Source: Malania oleifera
Lineage: Eukaryota > Streptophyta > Magnoliopsida > Santalales > Ximeniaceae
Reading direction: 5' to 3'
Length of the DNA stretch: 64,000 bases
Assembly: GCF_029873635.1 (NCBI RefSeq)
Contig: NC_080427.1
Coordinates: 69,924,848-69,988,847, forward strand
Below the pieces are notes generated by a model, which was given only the letters and a program-made list of their open reading frames with translations, was not told the DNA's origin and did not search any database. This document shows, one piece after another, positions 36,080-47,959 of the stretch (position 1 is the stretch's first letter; each line of letters opens with the position of its first letter). The translations under genes were made by a program, and so were the position numbers.

Positions 36080-37891
36080 TGAAATTAGGAATAGCTTCCC
36101 AAGAGGTAGGGTGAATTGGATTCTTTTTTATTTTAATAATATTCAAGCTTTTGACACAAAAGAAAAAAAAAATTAATAACTGATAATCACACTTGAAAAT
36201 ACTGAAATTTAAATTTACAAGCCAATCAATGAAACCAAAGCAATTCAACCACTCAACCAAGAATATTAGTACTTTTGCCAATTTCCCTCTGAATGTTTAC
36301 CACCTTCTTTGAGTAACCTTTTCATATGCACTTCTCTTGATTAAGATTTCTACAAATTAACCAACGTACTCTCTTTTGGGTTTCCGCAAACGGTTAATTA
36401 AAATGTACTTTCTAAATATCAAGAGTCTTTATTTATGTCTAACTTTAAAACCTGCAACCTGCACTTTAAATCACACAACAACAGCTAGTACAAAAATTAG
36501 AAAGTGAAGAAAAAAGAAAGATACAAAGTTTTTACGAGGTTCGGTTTCAACACAGCCTATGTCCTCGCCCTTGGCAAAACATCGAAGGGTTCCACTATAG
36601 CAGTTCCATTATCGGGTGGAACAACGCCTGTTTACAATCACTCCTTGACCAAGGATAGAGCCCGCCTTCTCCAAACAATATACCCTTGTTTGGTCAACGA
36701 TCCAACAACCTGGAATCGTCCAAAATCTACAAGAGAAAAATCAAAAAATTGGTGTACAAGAGATGCTCATACAAAGAGCAAATTAGTACAAATTGAAACT
36801 ATGTACTTCAAAAGATAAATATCAAGAAAGAAATACACTTTTGAAGCTTAACAAGGATTTCACCAAATTCCTTTTCTCCAGATGAGAAATCAGTAATCTT
36901 TCTTCAGGAATTGACGAGTAAGAATATCAAAATCACAATACTTTCAGCTTGCAAGAGATTGATCAAGGTGAGACTTTGAGAGCAAGAGAGCTTGAGAGAT
37001 TTTCAATGCTTAGTGTATTTTTGATTTACAAAAACCATGTATTTATAGACTTCTAAACAAGTTTCCTTATTGCAAGAGTTTCCCAAGTTATTAGAAAATT
37101 TGGGGCTCAAACGGCTATATTTTAAAAAATTAGATTTAAAAAAAAAAATTTGCCATTGAACAGTGTTCAGATTTATGAGGATTTGAGTTTAGACGTCTGA
37201 AGTTCCTCAAACCCTTTAAAAATTTAACTAGACACAGGGTCAGATATCTAAAGAGAGGGTTCAGACGTTTGAGGTGCCAGGTTCAGATGTTTGAAGTGAA
37301 GAGTTCAGACATCAGAACTGCTACTGCTTGTTTTTGTTTTGATCCATAAAATTTTTAGATGTCTGCACTTAATCTTTAGACGTATGAAGTTGCCACTTCA
37401 GACATATGAACTTAAAAGTTCAGTCATCTGAACAGTTAAAAAACTGTTTTAAAAAATCTTTTTCATTAAAAAAAATAATTTGCTCTCATATTCTGATTTT
37501 TCCAAAATTTGTTTCAATATTCACAAAATAGGTCTTTAAGTCCTCATAATTTCTTGGAAAAGCTTCAAAACATATTTCAAACGATATTCAATCTTTTAAA
37601 ATACTCACAATATGTTTCCTAAGACTTTGTATGCCAAGCTTGACATCTTCCTCAATCTTTGCTTTTGAAGTTCTTTGCTTAAGCTACAAATGTCTTTGTT
37701 TCTCTTTGAATCGTTTGTTAGTTTATCTTCCTTGATGACCCACACTTGATTCATACTTGATCTTTACTTGAACCATACTTGATCTTTACTTGAACCTTAT
37801 TTCTTGAAACACAAAAACTCAACCTTTCCAAGTTAAATAGTCCTTTGCTTGTTATCACCAAAACCAATTGAAAAACTTTGTTAGGCCAACA
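36080..37891 (-). repeat. 3' LTR of the inner element
   Basis: Starts TGAAATTAGGAATAGCTTCCC and ends TTAGGCCAACA. It aligns closely with 44993-46814, with only scattered differences. U3 carries the CAGACGTCTG-type cluster (37160-37440), more diverged here than in the right LTR. Confidence 0.92.
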
Positions 37892-38441
37892 ATCTCCCCC
37901 TTTTTGATGATGATAAACAAGGAGTAAAGATCAAGGTTTTATGAAAAATTAATAAGCAAGCTATGTAAAATGATATGAAGTACTCCCCCTTACTATGAGC
38001 ATTAATAAGCAAGCCATAGAAAGATAGAAAGTTCATCATATATCCATATCAGTTTAAATTCCATTCATCAAGTTTTCATGTGTGTCCATATATGTTAAGA
38101 TTCATATAGTTGTCCATATCTGTTAAGATTCATATAATTTATCAAGATCTCTATTAATTTTATCTTTACTAAGTACTCTCTCCCCCTTTGTCATTAGTCA
38201 AAAAGAGTAACAAGATTATGAAAAACCATCAAAAAGTCATTCTTATAACAAAAGGTAATCAGTACAAGAGGCAGTACATAGAAGTTTCATGTGTTTCCAT
38301 ACAAAAATAGAAATGTAACACAAAAAAGAAAAAAAAAAGCATTGTATCATGATTACAGACATCTGAGATACATAAGTCCTGATACCTTTATGATAAACAA
38401 AAAGTTTCATAGTGACCTAAGCTAGGTAGTTTCTAACTATC
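37892..38441 (-). mobile_element. 3' non-coding region of the inner element with polypurine tracts
   Basis: The - strand reads AAAAAGGGGGAGAT directly before the 3' LTR. Further GGGGGAG or AAAGGGGGAGAG tracts occur at about 37983 and 38181. No coding signal is seen. Confidence 0.75.
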
Positions 38442-39741
38442 TTAATCTTCTTCTTCAGAGTCATCTCCTTGCTCTTCTTCTTCTTCTTCTTCTTCTTGGG
38501 ATCCTTCTTCTTCAGTATTGCCTTCATCACCTTCTTCTTCAGAATCTCCTTCTTTTTCTGCAGAGTCATCATCATCATCTCCACTCCGAGGAGCAGAGCT
38601 AATGTCCATAAGATCACTTCCCTTAGAGGATTTTTCCTGATATTGTTCTATATGAGTAACCCTCTTATCGAGTGATGTGACTTTTTCTTTAATATTCTGA
38701 AGTCTAGTGTGTACTTCAGATGAAAAACTGGAGAAATCCCTTTGAAAGGATAAGAACCATGAAGGTGTATCTTGAGATGAACCAAGGTCCTGTGTAGAAG
38801 AAGATTGTGCTGCTATTGATACTGGTGTAAAGGTTGAGGCTGAGGCTGAACCTGAGGCTGCTGCAGAGGCAGGTGGTGCATGTGTAGTCCTTCCTGTTTT
38901 CAAGTACCATCCTGAACTTCCCTTGTCATACCCCATCTGCTTGAGAAAAGTCTCATTGAAAAGATTATATCGAGTTCTTTTTATGAAAAATTCAGAGATA
39001 TTGGTAACATTAAAATGAGTAAAGAGAAGAGTAAGAATTCCTCCATAAGGAAGACTAACTCGAGAAGATTACAGTTTAGTCCACATCCACCTAACGATTA
39101 AACTAGCCAAGTTTAGTTTCTTTCCTTTAAGAAAACACCAAAGAACAAAGCATTCAATATAGGAAAGATGATCAAAAGAGCCTTGTTTTGGTATGATATT
39201 GTTTGAAACAAGTTTGTGTAGAATTTGACATTTTAAGTTCAGTTGTTTGTATAGTGGAGGATGTGCAAAATAGATAGGTTCATTTTCCATGATCATTGGA
39301 AGAAAAGCTTCAGGAGTGAATCCTTGTTCTAGGATCCAAGATTGACCAAACATAGGACAGTTAAAATCTCCTCGAGTAATTTTGAAAATGGGAGACAATA
39401 TTTCTGAATTCAGCAAAATTTTCTTTCCTTTAACTTCCGAAGAAAAAATCCCATTTTCATATGTCATATTAGCATAGAAAATTTCAACAAGTTGGGGAAA
39501 ACAACCTTTGGGTTGTTAAGTGATGAAATCAAGTCATCCAATGTCATGAAATAGGGAAAGGATATCTGGAAACTTAATATTGAAGAATGTAACATCTAGA
39601 ATTTTACCTAAGATTGGTTCTACAGTACTTAGTGAAGTACGATAATGGATTCGAGCTTGAGGAGCAACCAACCACTTGTCAATATTTTGAGCGTCTTTCC
39701 TTGATGAAGAACCCTTGTTTGCAGTCTACTTGTGTCGAGGC
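38442..39741 (-). pseudogene. Inner third ORF: envelope-like / putative plant transposon protein
   Basis: The frame starts MPRHK near 39741 and ends at an acidic tail at 38442. The N-terminal half contains LGKILDVTFFN, FYANMTYENGIFSSEVKG, YIECFVLWCFLKGKKLNLAS and LPYGGILTLLF. These align block by block with the outer element (FYANIGQDD, CFVMWCLFMRKKL, LSYGGILSRMF). Then come a Ser/Ala-rich linker, a coiled-coil-like segment (LQNIKEKVTSLDKRVTHIEQ) and a tail of Asp/Glu runs. There are about four in-frame stops. The domain resembles the putative plant transposon protein or envelope-like ORF of other plant copia elements. I see no signal peptide or membrane segment, so a true envelope role is doubtful. 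The function is unknown. Confidence 0.7.
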
Positions 39742-39903
39742 ATGGAGATACGTATTTTTGAATACCCTAGGTTTCGTGAGGTAAATCTTTGAAAAGTAGA
39801 AGCTTCAGATTGAAGTGAGGGTGAGAGAAGATGAAAAGGGAGGTGTTCAAATGAGTGAAGCAAGCAACTTCAGAAGTCTGAAATTAGGGTTTAGTCCACA
39901 AGT

Positions 39904-40090
39904 AATATTTAAATCCTGTGACTTCAAATGTCAGAAGATTATCTTCAGATGTCTAAAGATTTTAAAGCCTGGATTTTGAAAAGTCAGTAAGCGCTCAGAT
40001 GTCTGAAGTTTGAGGTTCAGTCATCTGAACCTGTCTGCTATAGTGTTCAGACGTCTGGGGTGTGAAGTTCAGATGTCTGAAGTGCATAAA
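39904..40090 (-). promoter_or_regulatory. Inverted-repeat array upstream of the inner third ORF
   Basis: Between the end of pol and the third ORF are at least five copies of the motif that marks this element's LTR U3, including TTCAGACGTCTG (40046-40057), TTCAGATGTCTGAAG near 40068 and CTCAGATGTCTGAAG near 39995. A weak TATA-like stretch (39915-39904 on the - strand, ATTTAAATATTA) lies between the array and the ORF start at 39741. A promoter role is inference. The match to the LTR motif is seen directly. Confidence 0.55.
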
Positions 40091-40139
40091 AATGTTGAAA
40101 TTTCATTTCTAATAGACTTCTCTGCTATGGATTAGCCCA

Positions 40140-43100
40140 AGTGTTGTCCTAATATGTATAAATCTTTCTTCATTTAGGGGTTTTGTAAACATGTCAGCAC
40201 ATTGATCACTTGTATTTATAAATTCAAGAATTATATCCTCTTTTTGAACATGATCTCTCAAAAAATGATGTCTTATGTCTATATTCTTAGTTCTTGAGTG
40301 TGAAATTGGATTTTTTGATATATTTATAGCACTTGTGTTATCACACTTTATTTGTTTTATACTCTAGATTGAAGTCTTTTAATTGTTGTTTCATGTATAG
40401 GATTCGTGCACAACAACTTCCCACTACCATATATTCAGCTTCGGTGGTTGATAAGGCTATAGAATTTTGTTTCTTTGAGAATCATGACACTAAGGATTGT
40501 CCTAGAAAGTGACATGTGTCACTCATACTTTTTCTATCAATCAGCATCGGAGTAACTTATCACATTAAAATCAGTGTCCTTTGGATACCATAAACCTAGA
40601 TCAAGTGATCCTACCAAGTACCTAAGAATTCTCTTAACGGCTGTTAAGTGGGATTCCTTAGGTGCTGATTGAAATCTAGCACACATACACACACTAAACA
40701 TAATAACAGACCTACTAGCAGTTAAATATAGTAAACTACCAATGATTCCTCTATAGTGTATTATGTCTACTTGTTTTCCTTTTTCATCTTTATCAAGGCT
40801 TGTGGTTGTACTCATAGGAGTTCCTATGGGTTTACTTTGTTCCATATCAAACTTTTTGAGTATATCTTTGATGTACTTAGTTTGATTTATGAAAGTTCCA
40901 TTTTTCGCTTGTTTTATTTGTAATCCTAGAAAATAATTTAGCTCCCCCATCATACTCATCTCAAATTCTTTTTGCATACATGTGGCGAATTCTTTGCATA
41001 GATCTTCATTTGTAGCTCCAAATATAATATCGTCCACATATATTTGAACTATTAGCATATCTTTGTGTTTAGATTTAATGAATAAAGTACTATCAACCAT
41101 TCCTTTTGTAAATTCATTTTTAAGTAGAAATTTACTTAACCTCTCATACCAAGTTCTTGGAGCTTGTTTCAAACCATAAAGAGCTTTAGTCAATTTGAAT
41201 ACATGGTTTGAATTTTTAGAATTTTCAAAACCTGGAGGTTGTTTGACATACACTTCTTCATTTATATGTTCATTTAAGAATGCACTTTTACATCCATTTG
41301 ATATAACTTAAAATCTTTATGGGTTACATAAGCTAGAAGCATCCTAATTGCTTCCATTCTTGCCACAGGAGCAAAGGTGTCATCGTAATCAATTCCTTCT
41401 TCTTGATTATATCCTTGTGCTACCAACCTAACTTTATTTCTTACAACGACTCCATTTTCATCCTTCTTATTTCTAAACACCCATTTAGTTCCTATAATTG
41501 ATTTATCTTTGGGTTTAGGTATAAGTTCCCACACTTGACTTCTTTCAAATTGATTTAGTTTCTCCTGCATTGCTATAATCCAAAAATCATCATTTAAAGC
41601 TTCTTCAATGTTTTTGAGTTCATCTTGGGATAAAAAGGCATAATGGTTGCAAATATTTTTTAGTGAGGCTCTAGTGGTTATTCCTTTTGAGGTTTCACCA
41701 AGATTTTGTTCTTTTGGGTGATTTTTATCATATTTCCATTCTTTAGGAAGTTTCAGATTTTCTGTAAAATTTTCATTTGGAGCATCATTATTCTTTTCTT
41801 CTTTTATTTCAAGCTCTTCTTCTTTTTATGGAGTATCTTCTTTTTCATCATTCTTATCTTTAATGTCATGATTATTTGATTCATCAAAAGTTATATGAAT
41901 TGATTCCAAAATAGTAGAAGTTCTTTTATTATAAATCCTATAAGTTTTACTATTTGTAGAGTAACCTAGGAAGATACCTTCATCCAACTTTGCATCAAAC
42001 TTTCCTAAATCATCTTTAGTATCAAGGATAAAACATTTACATCCGAATACATGAAAGTAAGAAATATTAAGTTTTCTAACTTTCCAAAGTTCATATGGTG
42101 TTTTATTTATTTTTTATCTTATTGATACCTTATTTACAATATAACATGCTGTATTTACAGCTTCTGTCCAAAAGTATTTAGGTAGATTATTTTCATTAAA
42201 CATTGTTCTTGCCATTTCTTTTAGAGTTCTATTTTTTCTTTCAACAACTCCATTTTGTTGTGGAGTTCTAGGTGCTGAAAAATTATGAGTTATTCCATGT
42301 TCATTACAAAATTTATCAACTTCCTTATTTTTAAACTCTCTTCCTTGGTCACTTCTAAAGCTTGTTACATTATAGCTTTTCTCATTTTGTAATTTCTTGC
42401 ATAAGGTTATTAATTGGTTACAAGCTTCATCTTTGTTTGCTAAAAAGATTACTCAAGTAAATCTTGAATAATCATCTACTATTACAAAAGCATATTGTTT
42501 TCCACCTAAGCTTAAGGTTCTAGTTGGACCAAATAAGTCTAGGTGCAAAAGTTCTAGAGGTCTTTTGGTAGATATGTATTTTTTTTCTTTTTAAAGCTTG
42601 TTTTTACTTGTTTTCCCTTTTGACATGCATCACACAACTTGTCTTTTATGAATTTAGTATTTGGTAGTCCTTTTCCAAGATTTTTCTTAGATAATTTGGA
42701 TAGTAGGTCCATGCTAGCATGACCTAGTTTCCTATGCCATAACCAACTTACTTCATTCATAGCTGTCAAACAAGATATGTTTTGATTTGCTAATTTCTCA
42801 AGATTTATGCAATAGACATTATTTATTTTATGAGCCATAAACAAAGTTTCTTTATTTTTAGGATTTTGGATAATACATTTTTATTTCATGAAAATTACTT
42901 CGAACCCTTTATCACTTAGTTGACTAATACTTAAAAGATTATGTTTTAGTCCTTCCACTAATAGCACATTATCTATAGTGAGTGAAGGTTCTTTACCAAT
43001 TTTTCTGATACCAATAATTTTACCTTTGGCATTGTCACCGAAGGTGACGTATCCCCCATCCTTTTGTTTTAAAGTGGTGAACTTGGTCTTGTTACTAGTC

Positions 43101-43140
43101 ATATGCCTTGAGCACCCGCTGTCCAAGTACCATTTGTCCG
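40140..43140 (-). pseudogene. Inner copia pol: protease, integrase, reverse transcriptase, RNase H
   Basis: Order on the - strand: protease active site MDSGCSRHM (43126); GAG-pre-integrase LWHRKLGH with the CDACQKGK zinc Cys pair (about 42650-42750); integrase with FGPTRTLSLGGK, RSDQGREF and PQQNGVVERKNRT (42200-42550); reverse transcriptase [36 protein letters not shown] and YVDDIIFGA (40900-41570); RNase H with [11 protein letters not shown] near 40430-40460 and a C-terminal ADMFTKP block near 40190. All catalytic motifs can be recognised, but a frameshift near 41274 and stops elsewhere break the frame. Confidence 0.88.
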
Positions 43141-43169
43141 TTGTCGTTGTTGTCCTAAGGCAAACCTAC

Positions 43170-44936
43170 AATGAGGGATACTATGTGTTAGTTTTTGGAA
43201 CCCAAATTCTTTTGACTTTCTTTGTTTTGTTGTTAGTTCCACTATTTGCTTTCCATTCTCCTTGAACTTTAACATATTTTCTTTTTAATGGGCAATTAAA
43301 CATCACATGACCTTTAGTCTTGCACATATAGCAAGTGGTGTGTTCATGTTTGTTATTTGATGAAGTGCTAGCATAATACTTAGCTTCCTTAACAAAGTAT
43401 CCCATGTATAGCTTTTTTATTTGCTTTACCGTTGTAGCCTATTCCTTCTTTGTTCCCATGAAGCCTTTGCTGTTCAATCATCTTTTCAAAGTTTTCTTTA
43501 CCTTTGGTAAAATTATAGATGATTTTTTCTTTATCTTCAACTACCTTTTTGAGTTCATTTATTTCTAGATCCTTCTTATTCAAGTTATCTTTATGAGTTT
43601 TATCTAACTCTTGTTTTACTATATTTATTTCTTCTGCTAACTTCTTAATTCAAGTATTTCTTTCTTCTTCAATAGCTTTGAATGATTCAAGTTGCTTCAC
43701 TAGTTCTTGATTTTGATCTTTCAAAGTTATATTTCTTTTGGAAATTTTTATGAATCTTTTATGTAATGAAAATAACTCAGCTTGTGATTCCTTATAAGAA
43801 GGCAAGCTATCACACGACTCATCATAAGACTCATTTTGAGATTTGGTTGAAGAGTAGTAAGAATTTACCTCTTCGTCATTCGCCATAAAGCATATATTTG
43901 CCATCTCTTGTTTACTTGATTCAATTTCAGTTTCGCTGGAGCTTGAGTCATCCCAAGTAGCCTTCATTGCTTCCTTCTTTTTCTTTTTGTCTTGCTTGAA
44001 CAATGGGCAATCCGGTTTGATATGCCTTGGCTTTTTGCAATGATAACAAATTGGTGGTTCATTCTTACCTTTATTTTCTTTCCTACTTGTCTCTCCTTCT
44101 TCGGTTTTCTTTTTATTAAACTTTCTAGGAAACCTTTTATTTCTTCTATAGAATTTTCCTAGTCTCTTAGTAATGAATTCATCTTGATCTAAGTCACTTG
44201 TTTCACTTTCTTCTTCACTAATGCTATGGCTAGATGCTTTTAGTGCTATGGATTTTTTATGCTTTGGTTCAGGATTCCTTTCTTTCAAGGCCATTTCATA
44301 GGTGAGAAGTGAGCCTATAAGTTCATCCAAAGAGGTAGTCTTAAGGTTTCTACCTTCTGTGATAGCTGTAGCCTTTGGTTCCCAAATAAAGGGAAGGCCT
44401 CTTAGAATTTTTCTGATCATTTCATAGGTAGTATAGGTATTTCCTAAGGCACTTAAGGAGTTTATTATGTGGGTAAATCTGGTGTACATACTTAAGATTG
44501 TTTCATCAGGATTCATCTTGAATGCTTCATATTCGCTTGTTAACATGTCTATCCTATTATCTCTAACATCAACGGTTCCTTCATAAGTTACTTCTAATTT
44601 ATCCCAAATCTCCTTAGCTATTTTGCAAGCCATGACTCGGTTAAATTCATTAGCATTTAATGCATAGTATAACGCATTTATAGCGCTTGCATTTATTTGA
44701 AGCATTTTATAATCTAAGTCGGTCATATCTTTCTTTTCTTTTGGAATGTATTTTCCATCAACTATCTTAGTAGGAATAAGATTTCCATTCATAACGACTT
44801 CCCAAGCTTTCCAATCCATGTGTTGGAGATATATTTCCATTCTCTTTTTCCAAAATGTATAATTGTGTCCACAAAAGATTGGTGGACGGTTTGAGGATTG
44901 GCCTTCACCAAAGGGTGCTATTCCAATGTTTGCCAT
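43170..44936 (-). pseudogene. Inner copia gag, largely intact N-terminal 428 codons
   Basis: ATG at 44936 (MANIGIAPFGEG). The UBN2-type gag core has YTFWKKRMEIYL, WDKLEVTYEGT, YTRFTHIINSL and SLDELIGSLLTYEM. A zinc knuckle CYHCKKPRHIKPDC follows, then an acidic Ser-rich and coiled-coil C-terminal part. After a stop near 43650 the frame continues in pieces (43389-43583, 43181-43405) and ends in a second knuckle CYMCKTKGHVMFNC just before protease. Two knuckles this far apart suggest a long Sirevirus-type gag. Confidence 0.85.
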
Positions 44937-44978
44937 TAGATCTTTTTATAGTTTCTTGTTAGGAATTTCTATAACTAG

Positions 44979-44990
44979 GCTCTGATACCA
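44979..44990 (-). other. Primer-binding site of the inner element
   Basis: The - strand reads TGGTATCAGAGC, a perfect initiator-Met primer site two bases from the LTR start at 44993. Confidence 0.93.
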
Positions 44991-44992
44991 AT

Positions 44993-46814
44993 TGAAATTA
45001 GGAATAGCTTCCCAAAAGGGGGGGTGAATTGAATTCTTTTTTATTTTAATAATTTTTTAGCTTTTGACAAAAAAAAAAAACAATTAATAACAAATAATCA
45101 CACTTGAAAATACTGAAATTTAAATTCACAAGCCAATCAATGAAACCAAAGCAATTCAACCACTCAACCAAGAATATTAGTACTTTTGTCAATTTCCCTT
45201 TGAATGTTTACCACCTTCTTTGAGTAATCTTCTCGTATGCACTTCTCTTGATTAAGATTTTCACAGATTAACCAACGTACTCCCATTTGGGTTTCCGCAA
45301 ACGGTTAATTAAAACGTACTTTCTAAATATCAAGAGTCTTTATTTATGTCTAACTTTAAAACCTGCAACCTGTACTTTAAATCACACAACAACAGCTAGT
45401 ACAGAAATTAGAAAGTAAAGAAAAGAGAAAGACACAAAGTTTTTACAAGGTTCGGCTTCAACACAGCCTACGTCCTCACAATTGGCAAAATACCGAAGGG
45501 TTCCACTATAGCAGTTCCGTTACCGGGTGGAACAACGCCTGTTTACAATCACTCCTTGACCAAGGCTAGAGCCCGCCTTCTCCAAACAATATAACCTTGT
45601 TTGGTTAACAATCCAACAACCTTGAATCGTCCAAAATTTGTAAGAGATATATCATAAAGCTGGTGTACAAGAGATGCTCACACAAAGAGCAGATTAGTAC
45701 AAATTGAAACTATGTACTTCAAAAGATAAATATCAAGAAAGAAATACACTTTTGAAGCTTAACAAGGATTTCACCAAATTCCTTTTCTCCAAATGAGAAA
45801 TCAGTAATCTTTCTTTAGGAATTAATGAGTAAGAATATCAGAATCACAATACTTTCAGCTTGCAAGAGATTGATCAAGGTGAGACTTTGAGAGCAAGAGA
45901 GCTTAAGAGATTTTCAATGCTTAGTGTATTTTTGATTTACAAAAACCATGTATTTATAGACTTCTAAACAAGTTTCCTTGTTGCAAGAGTTTCCTTAGAG
46001 AGTTTCCCAAGTTGTTAGAGAATTTGGGGCTCAAACGGCTATATTTTAAAAAATTAGATTTTTTTAAAAAAATTTGCCGTTGAATAGTGTTCAGATGTCT
46101 AAGGATTCGAGTTTAGACATCCAAAGTTCCTCAAACCCTTTAAAAATTTAACTGGACACAAGGTCAGATATCTGACGAGAGGGTTCAGACGTCTGAGGTG
46201 CCAAGTTCAGATGTCTGAAGTGACAACTTCAGACGTCTGAATTGCTACTGCCTATTTCTGTTTTGATCCATAAAATCTTCAGACGTCTGTACTTAATCTT
46301 TAGACGTATGAAGTTGCCACTTCAGACATATGAACTTAAAAGTTCAGTCATCTGAACAGTTAAAAAACTGTTTTAAAAAATCTTTTTCATTAAAAAAATT
46401 ATTTGCTCTCATATTCTGATTTTTCCAAAATTTGTTTCAATATTCTCAAAATAGGTCTTTAAGTCCTCATAATCTCTTGGAAAATCTTCAAAACATATTT
46501 CAAACGATATTCAATCTTTTAAAATACTCACAATATGTTTCCTAAGACTTTGTATGCCAAGCTTGACATCTTCCTCAATCTTTGCTTTTGAAGTTCTTTG
46601 CTTGAGCTGCAAATGTCTTAGTTTCTCTTTGAATCATTTGTTAGTTTATCTTCCTTGATGACCCACACTTGATTCATACTTGATCTTTACTTGAACCATA
46701 CTTGATCTTTACTTGAACCTTATTTCTTGAAACACAAAAACTCAACCTTTCCAAGTTAAATAGTCCTTTATTTGTTATCACCAAAACCAATTGAAAAACC
46801 TTGTTAGGCCAACA
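44993..46814 (-). repeat. 5' LTR of the inner element
   Basis: 1822 bp. U3 (46814 leftwards) contains perfect palindromes TTCAGACGTCTGAA (46228-46241) and TCAGACGTCTGA (46185-46196) with diverged copies from about 46085 to 46345. A TATA box TATAAATA lies on the - strand at about 45958-45951. A 10-of-11 MSA match TCAAACGGCTA (46031-46041) lies upstream of it in reverse orientation. Confidence 0.92.
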
Positions 46815-47387
46815 ACAGTAAAGGTACGAGACATAATCCCTCAACTTGGACTTTGGCAAAATATTATAAGATATCAGGTGGTGTACCACTTTCGCCTCTA
46901 GAGTCAACGACCTATAGCTAGGTGTATGACTGAGATCAATAACAGGATGAGACATAACCAAATTCATTAAGGTACTCATTGTGAAATCCTGCTCATTGAT
47001 CTAGGTCGAGGTTGAGTCAGGATAGTCGAAGTCGCATTTTTGGATATTGAATGTCTCAGCCAGATATGCATCATCGAACCGAATGTCTATCTCAAACACC
47101 CGGGAGTAGGATCCCTGGTCGTCCTGCCCAATATTGGCATAAAATAGCCTGACAAGGATGGGGTAGATCCCTATGGGCTGAAAGCTTATAAACTCATACC
47201 ACCCCTGGTATCTAAACATTTCTAACACATTATTGAAGTAGGACTGCATAAACAAAATGTCCAGAACCTTACCTAATATAGGCTCCTTGAGCCAAAAGAC
47301 CTTCTCATACTTGATTCGTCTTTCAAGCGTACAAAACCATTGCTCAAGAGCAATCCCTAACTTTGCGCATCTTTGATCTTTGGACAT
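46815..47387 (-). pseudogene. Outer third ORF, N-terminal part
   Basis: Starts MSKDQRCAKLG at 47387. Conserved blocks are LGKVLDILFMQSYFNN, YPILVRLFYANIG, a VFEIDIRFDDAYLAETF stretch and LEAKVVHHLISYNILPK. An in-frame stop lies near 47000. The reading frame runs into the inner element's duplication at 46815 and resumes at 36079. The N-terminal third keeps the FYAN motif shared with the inner copy. No signal peptide is visible at the start. Confidence 0.75.
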
Positions 47388-47507
47388 GATTAGGAGAGGG
47401 TTTTTCTAAGAAATACTAGGCTAGGATTGAAAATGGGAAGGCTGGAAAAGAAAAATCTCGAAGGAGGTCTCAAGAACGAAGAAAAAATGAACTGTTCACG
47501 TGAGTAA

Positions 47508-47870
47508 AGTATATATAGACCGCGATTCAGTCGCCTAAACAATCCTTCAGTTGCCCAAACTGTAATAATTTCCCAAAGGCACTAATTCTGTTCGGTTGAC
47601 CGAACACAGGGTTAGTTGGATGAATTGCAACAGTTTTCTTGTGTTCTAACGCTCGGTAGCCCAAAACAAAATAGTTCATTTCGGTTTGATTAGCTAAATT
47701 AGGATTTAGTTGCCTGAATATTAGTTCGGTTACCCAAACCATGTTCGGTTGCCCGAATAGGTTTTGAATTGAAACGTTCTGCCACCAGAATGTGGTCAAC
47801 ATGCCGATCAAACGTCAAGTTCAGTCACCCGAATTGTCTAAGCTGAAATGGTTAAGCTGACCAAACCATG
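47508..47870 (-). promoter_or_regulatory. U3-like inverted-repeat array and TATA box upstream of the outer third ORF
   Basis: It holds about eight copies of the motif seen in this element's own U3. The best is GTTCGGTTGACCGAAC (47590-47605), with the same 6-bp arms as GTTCGGTCGCCCGAAC in the LTR. Others lie near 47525, 47548, 47727, 47745 and 47820. On the - strand a TATA box CTATATATAC (about 47518-47509) lies 120 bases upstream of the ORF start. The bases beyond the array (about 47905-47940) resemble the LTR's own ATGATTTTAACCTAAGG region. This looks like a copy of U3 placed before the third ORF. Promoter activity is inferred. Confidence 0.6.
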
Positions 47871-47959
47871 TTGACTTTCCTTCCTTTGAATTTTTCTTAT
47901 ATAAAATGACCTCCTATGATTTAAAATAATGACCTAAGGATTATGGAGTCCCCAAATTC

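Larger units (their letters stand above)
36080..46814 (-). mobile_element. Inner Sirevirus-like copia element, gag-pol plus third ORF
   Basis: 10,735 bp with LTRs of about 1.81 kb, an initiator-Met primer site (44979-44990), gag, pol, a motif array, a third ORF and a polypurine tract. Target duplication on the - strand is ACTGT/ATTGC, two transitions apart. It sits inside the third ORF of the outer element, whose frame continues on both sides. Sirevirus assignment rests on gag/pol motif style, an extra ORF after pol, and repeated polypurine tracts. Frameshifts and stops in gag, pol and the third ORF make it non-autonomous now. Confidence 0.9.

Noticed and set aside
38469..38675. Phe-rich open frame on the + strand
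   Set aside because: It is the complement of the Asp/Glu-coding tail (GAA/GAT repeats) of the inner third ORF, so the Phe run is an artefact.
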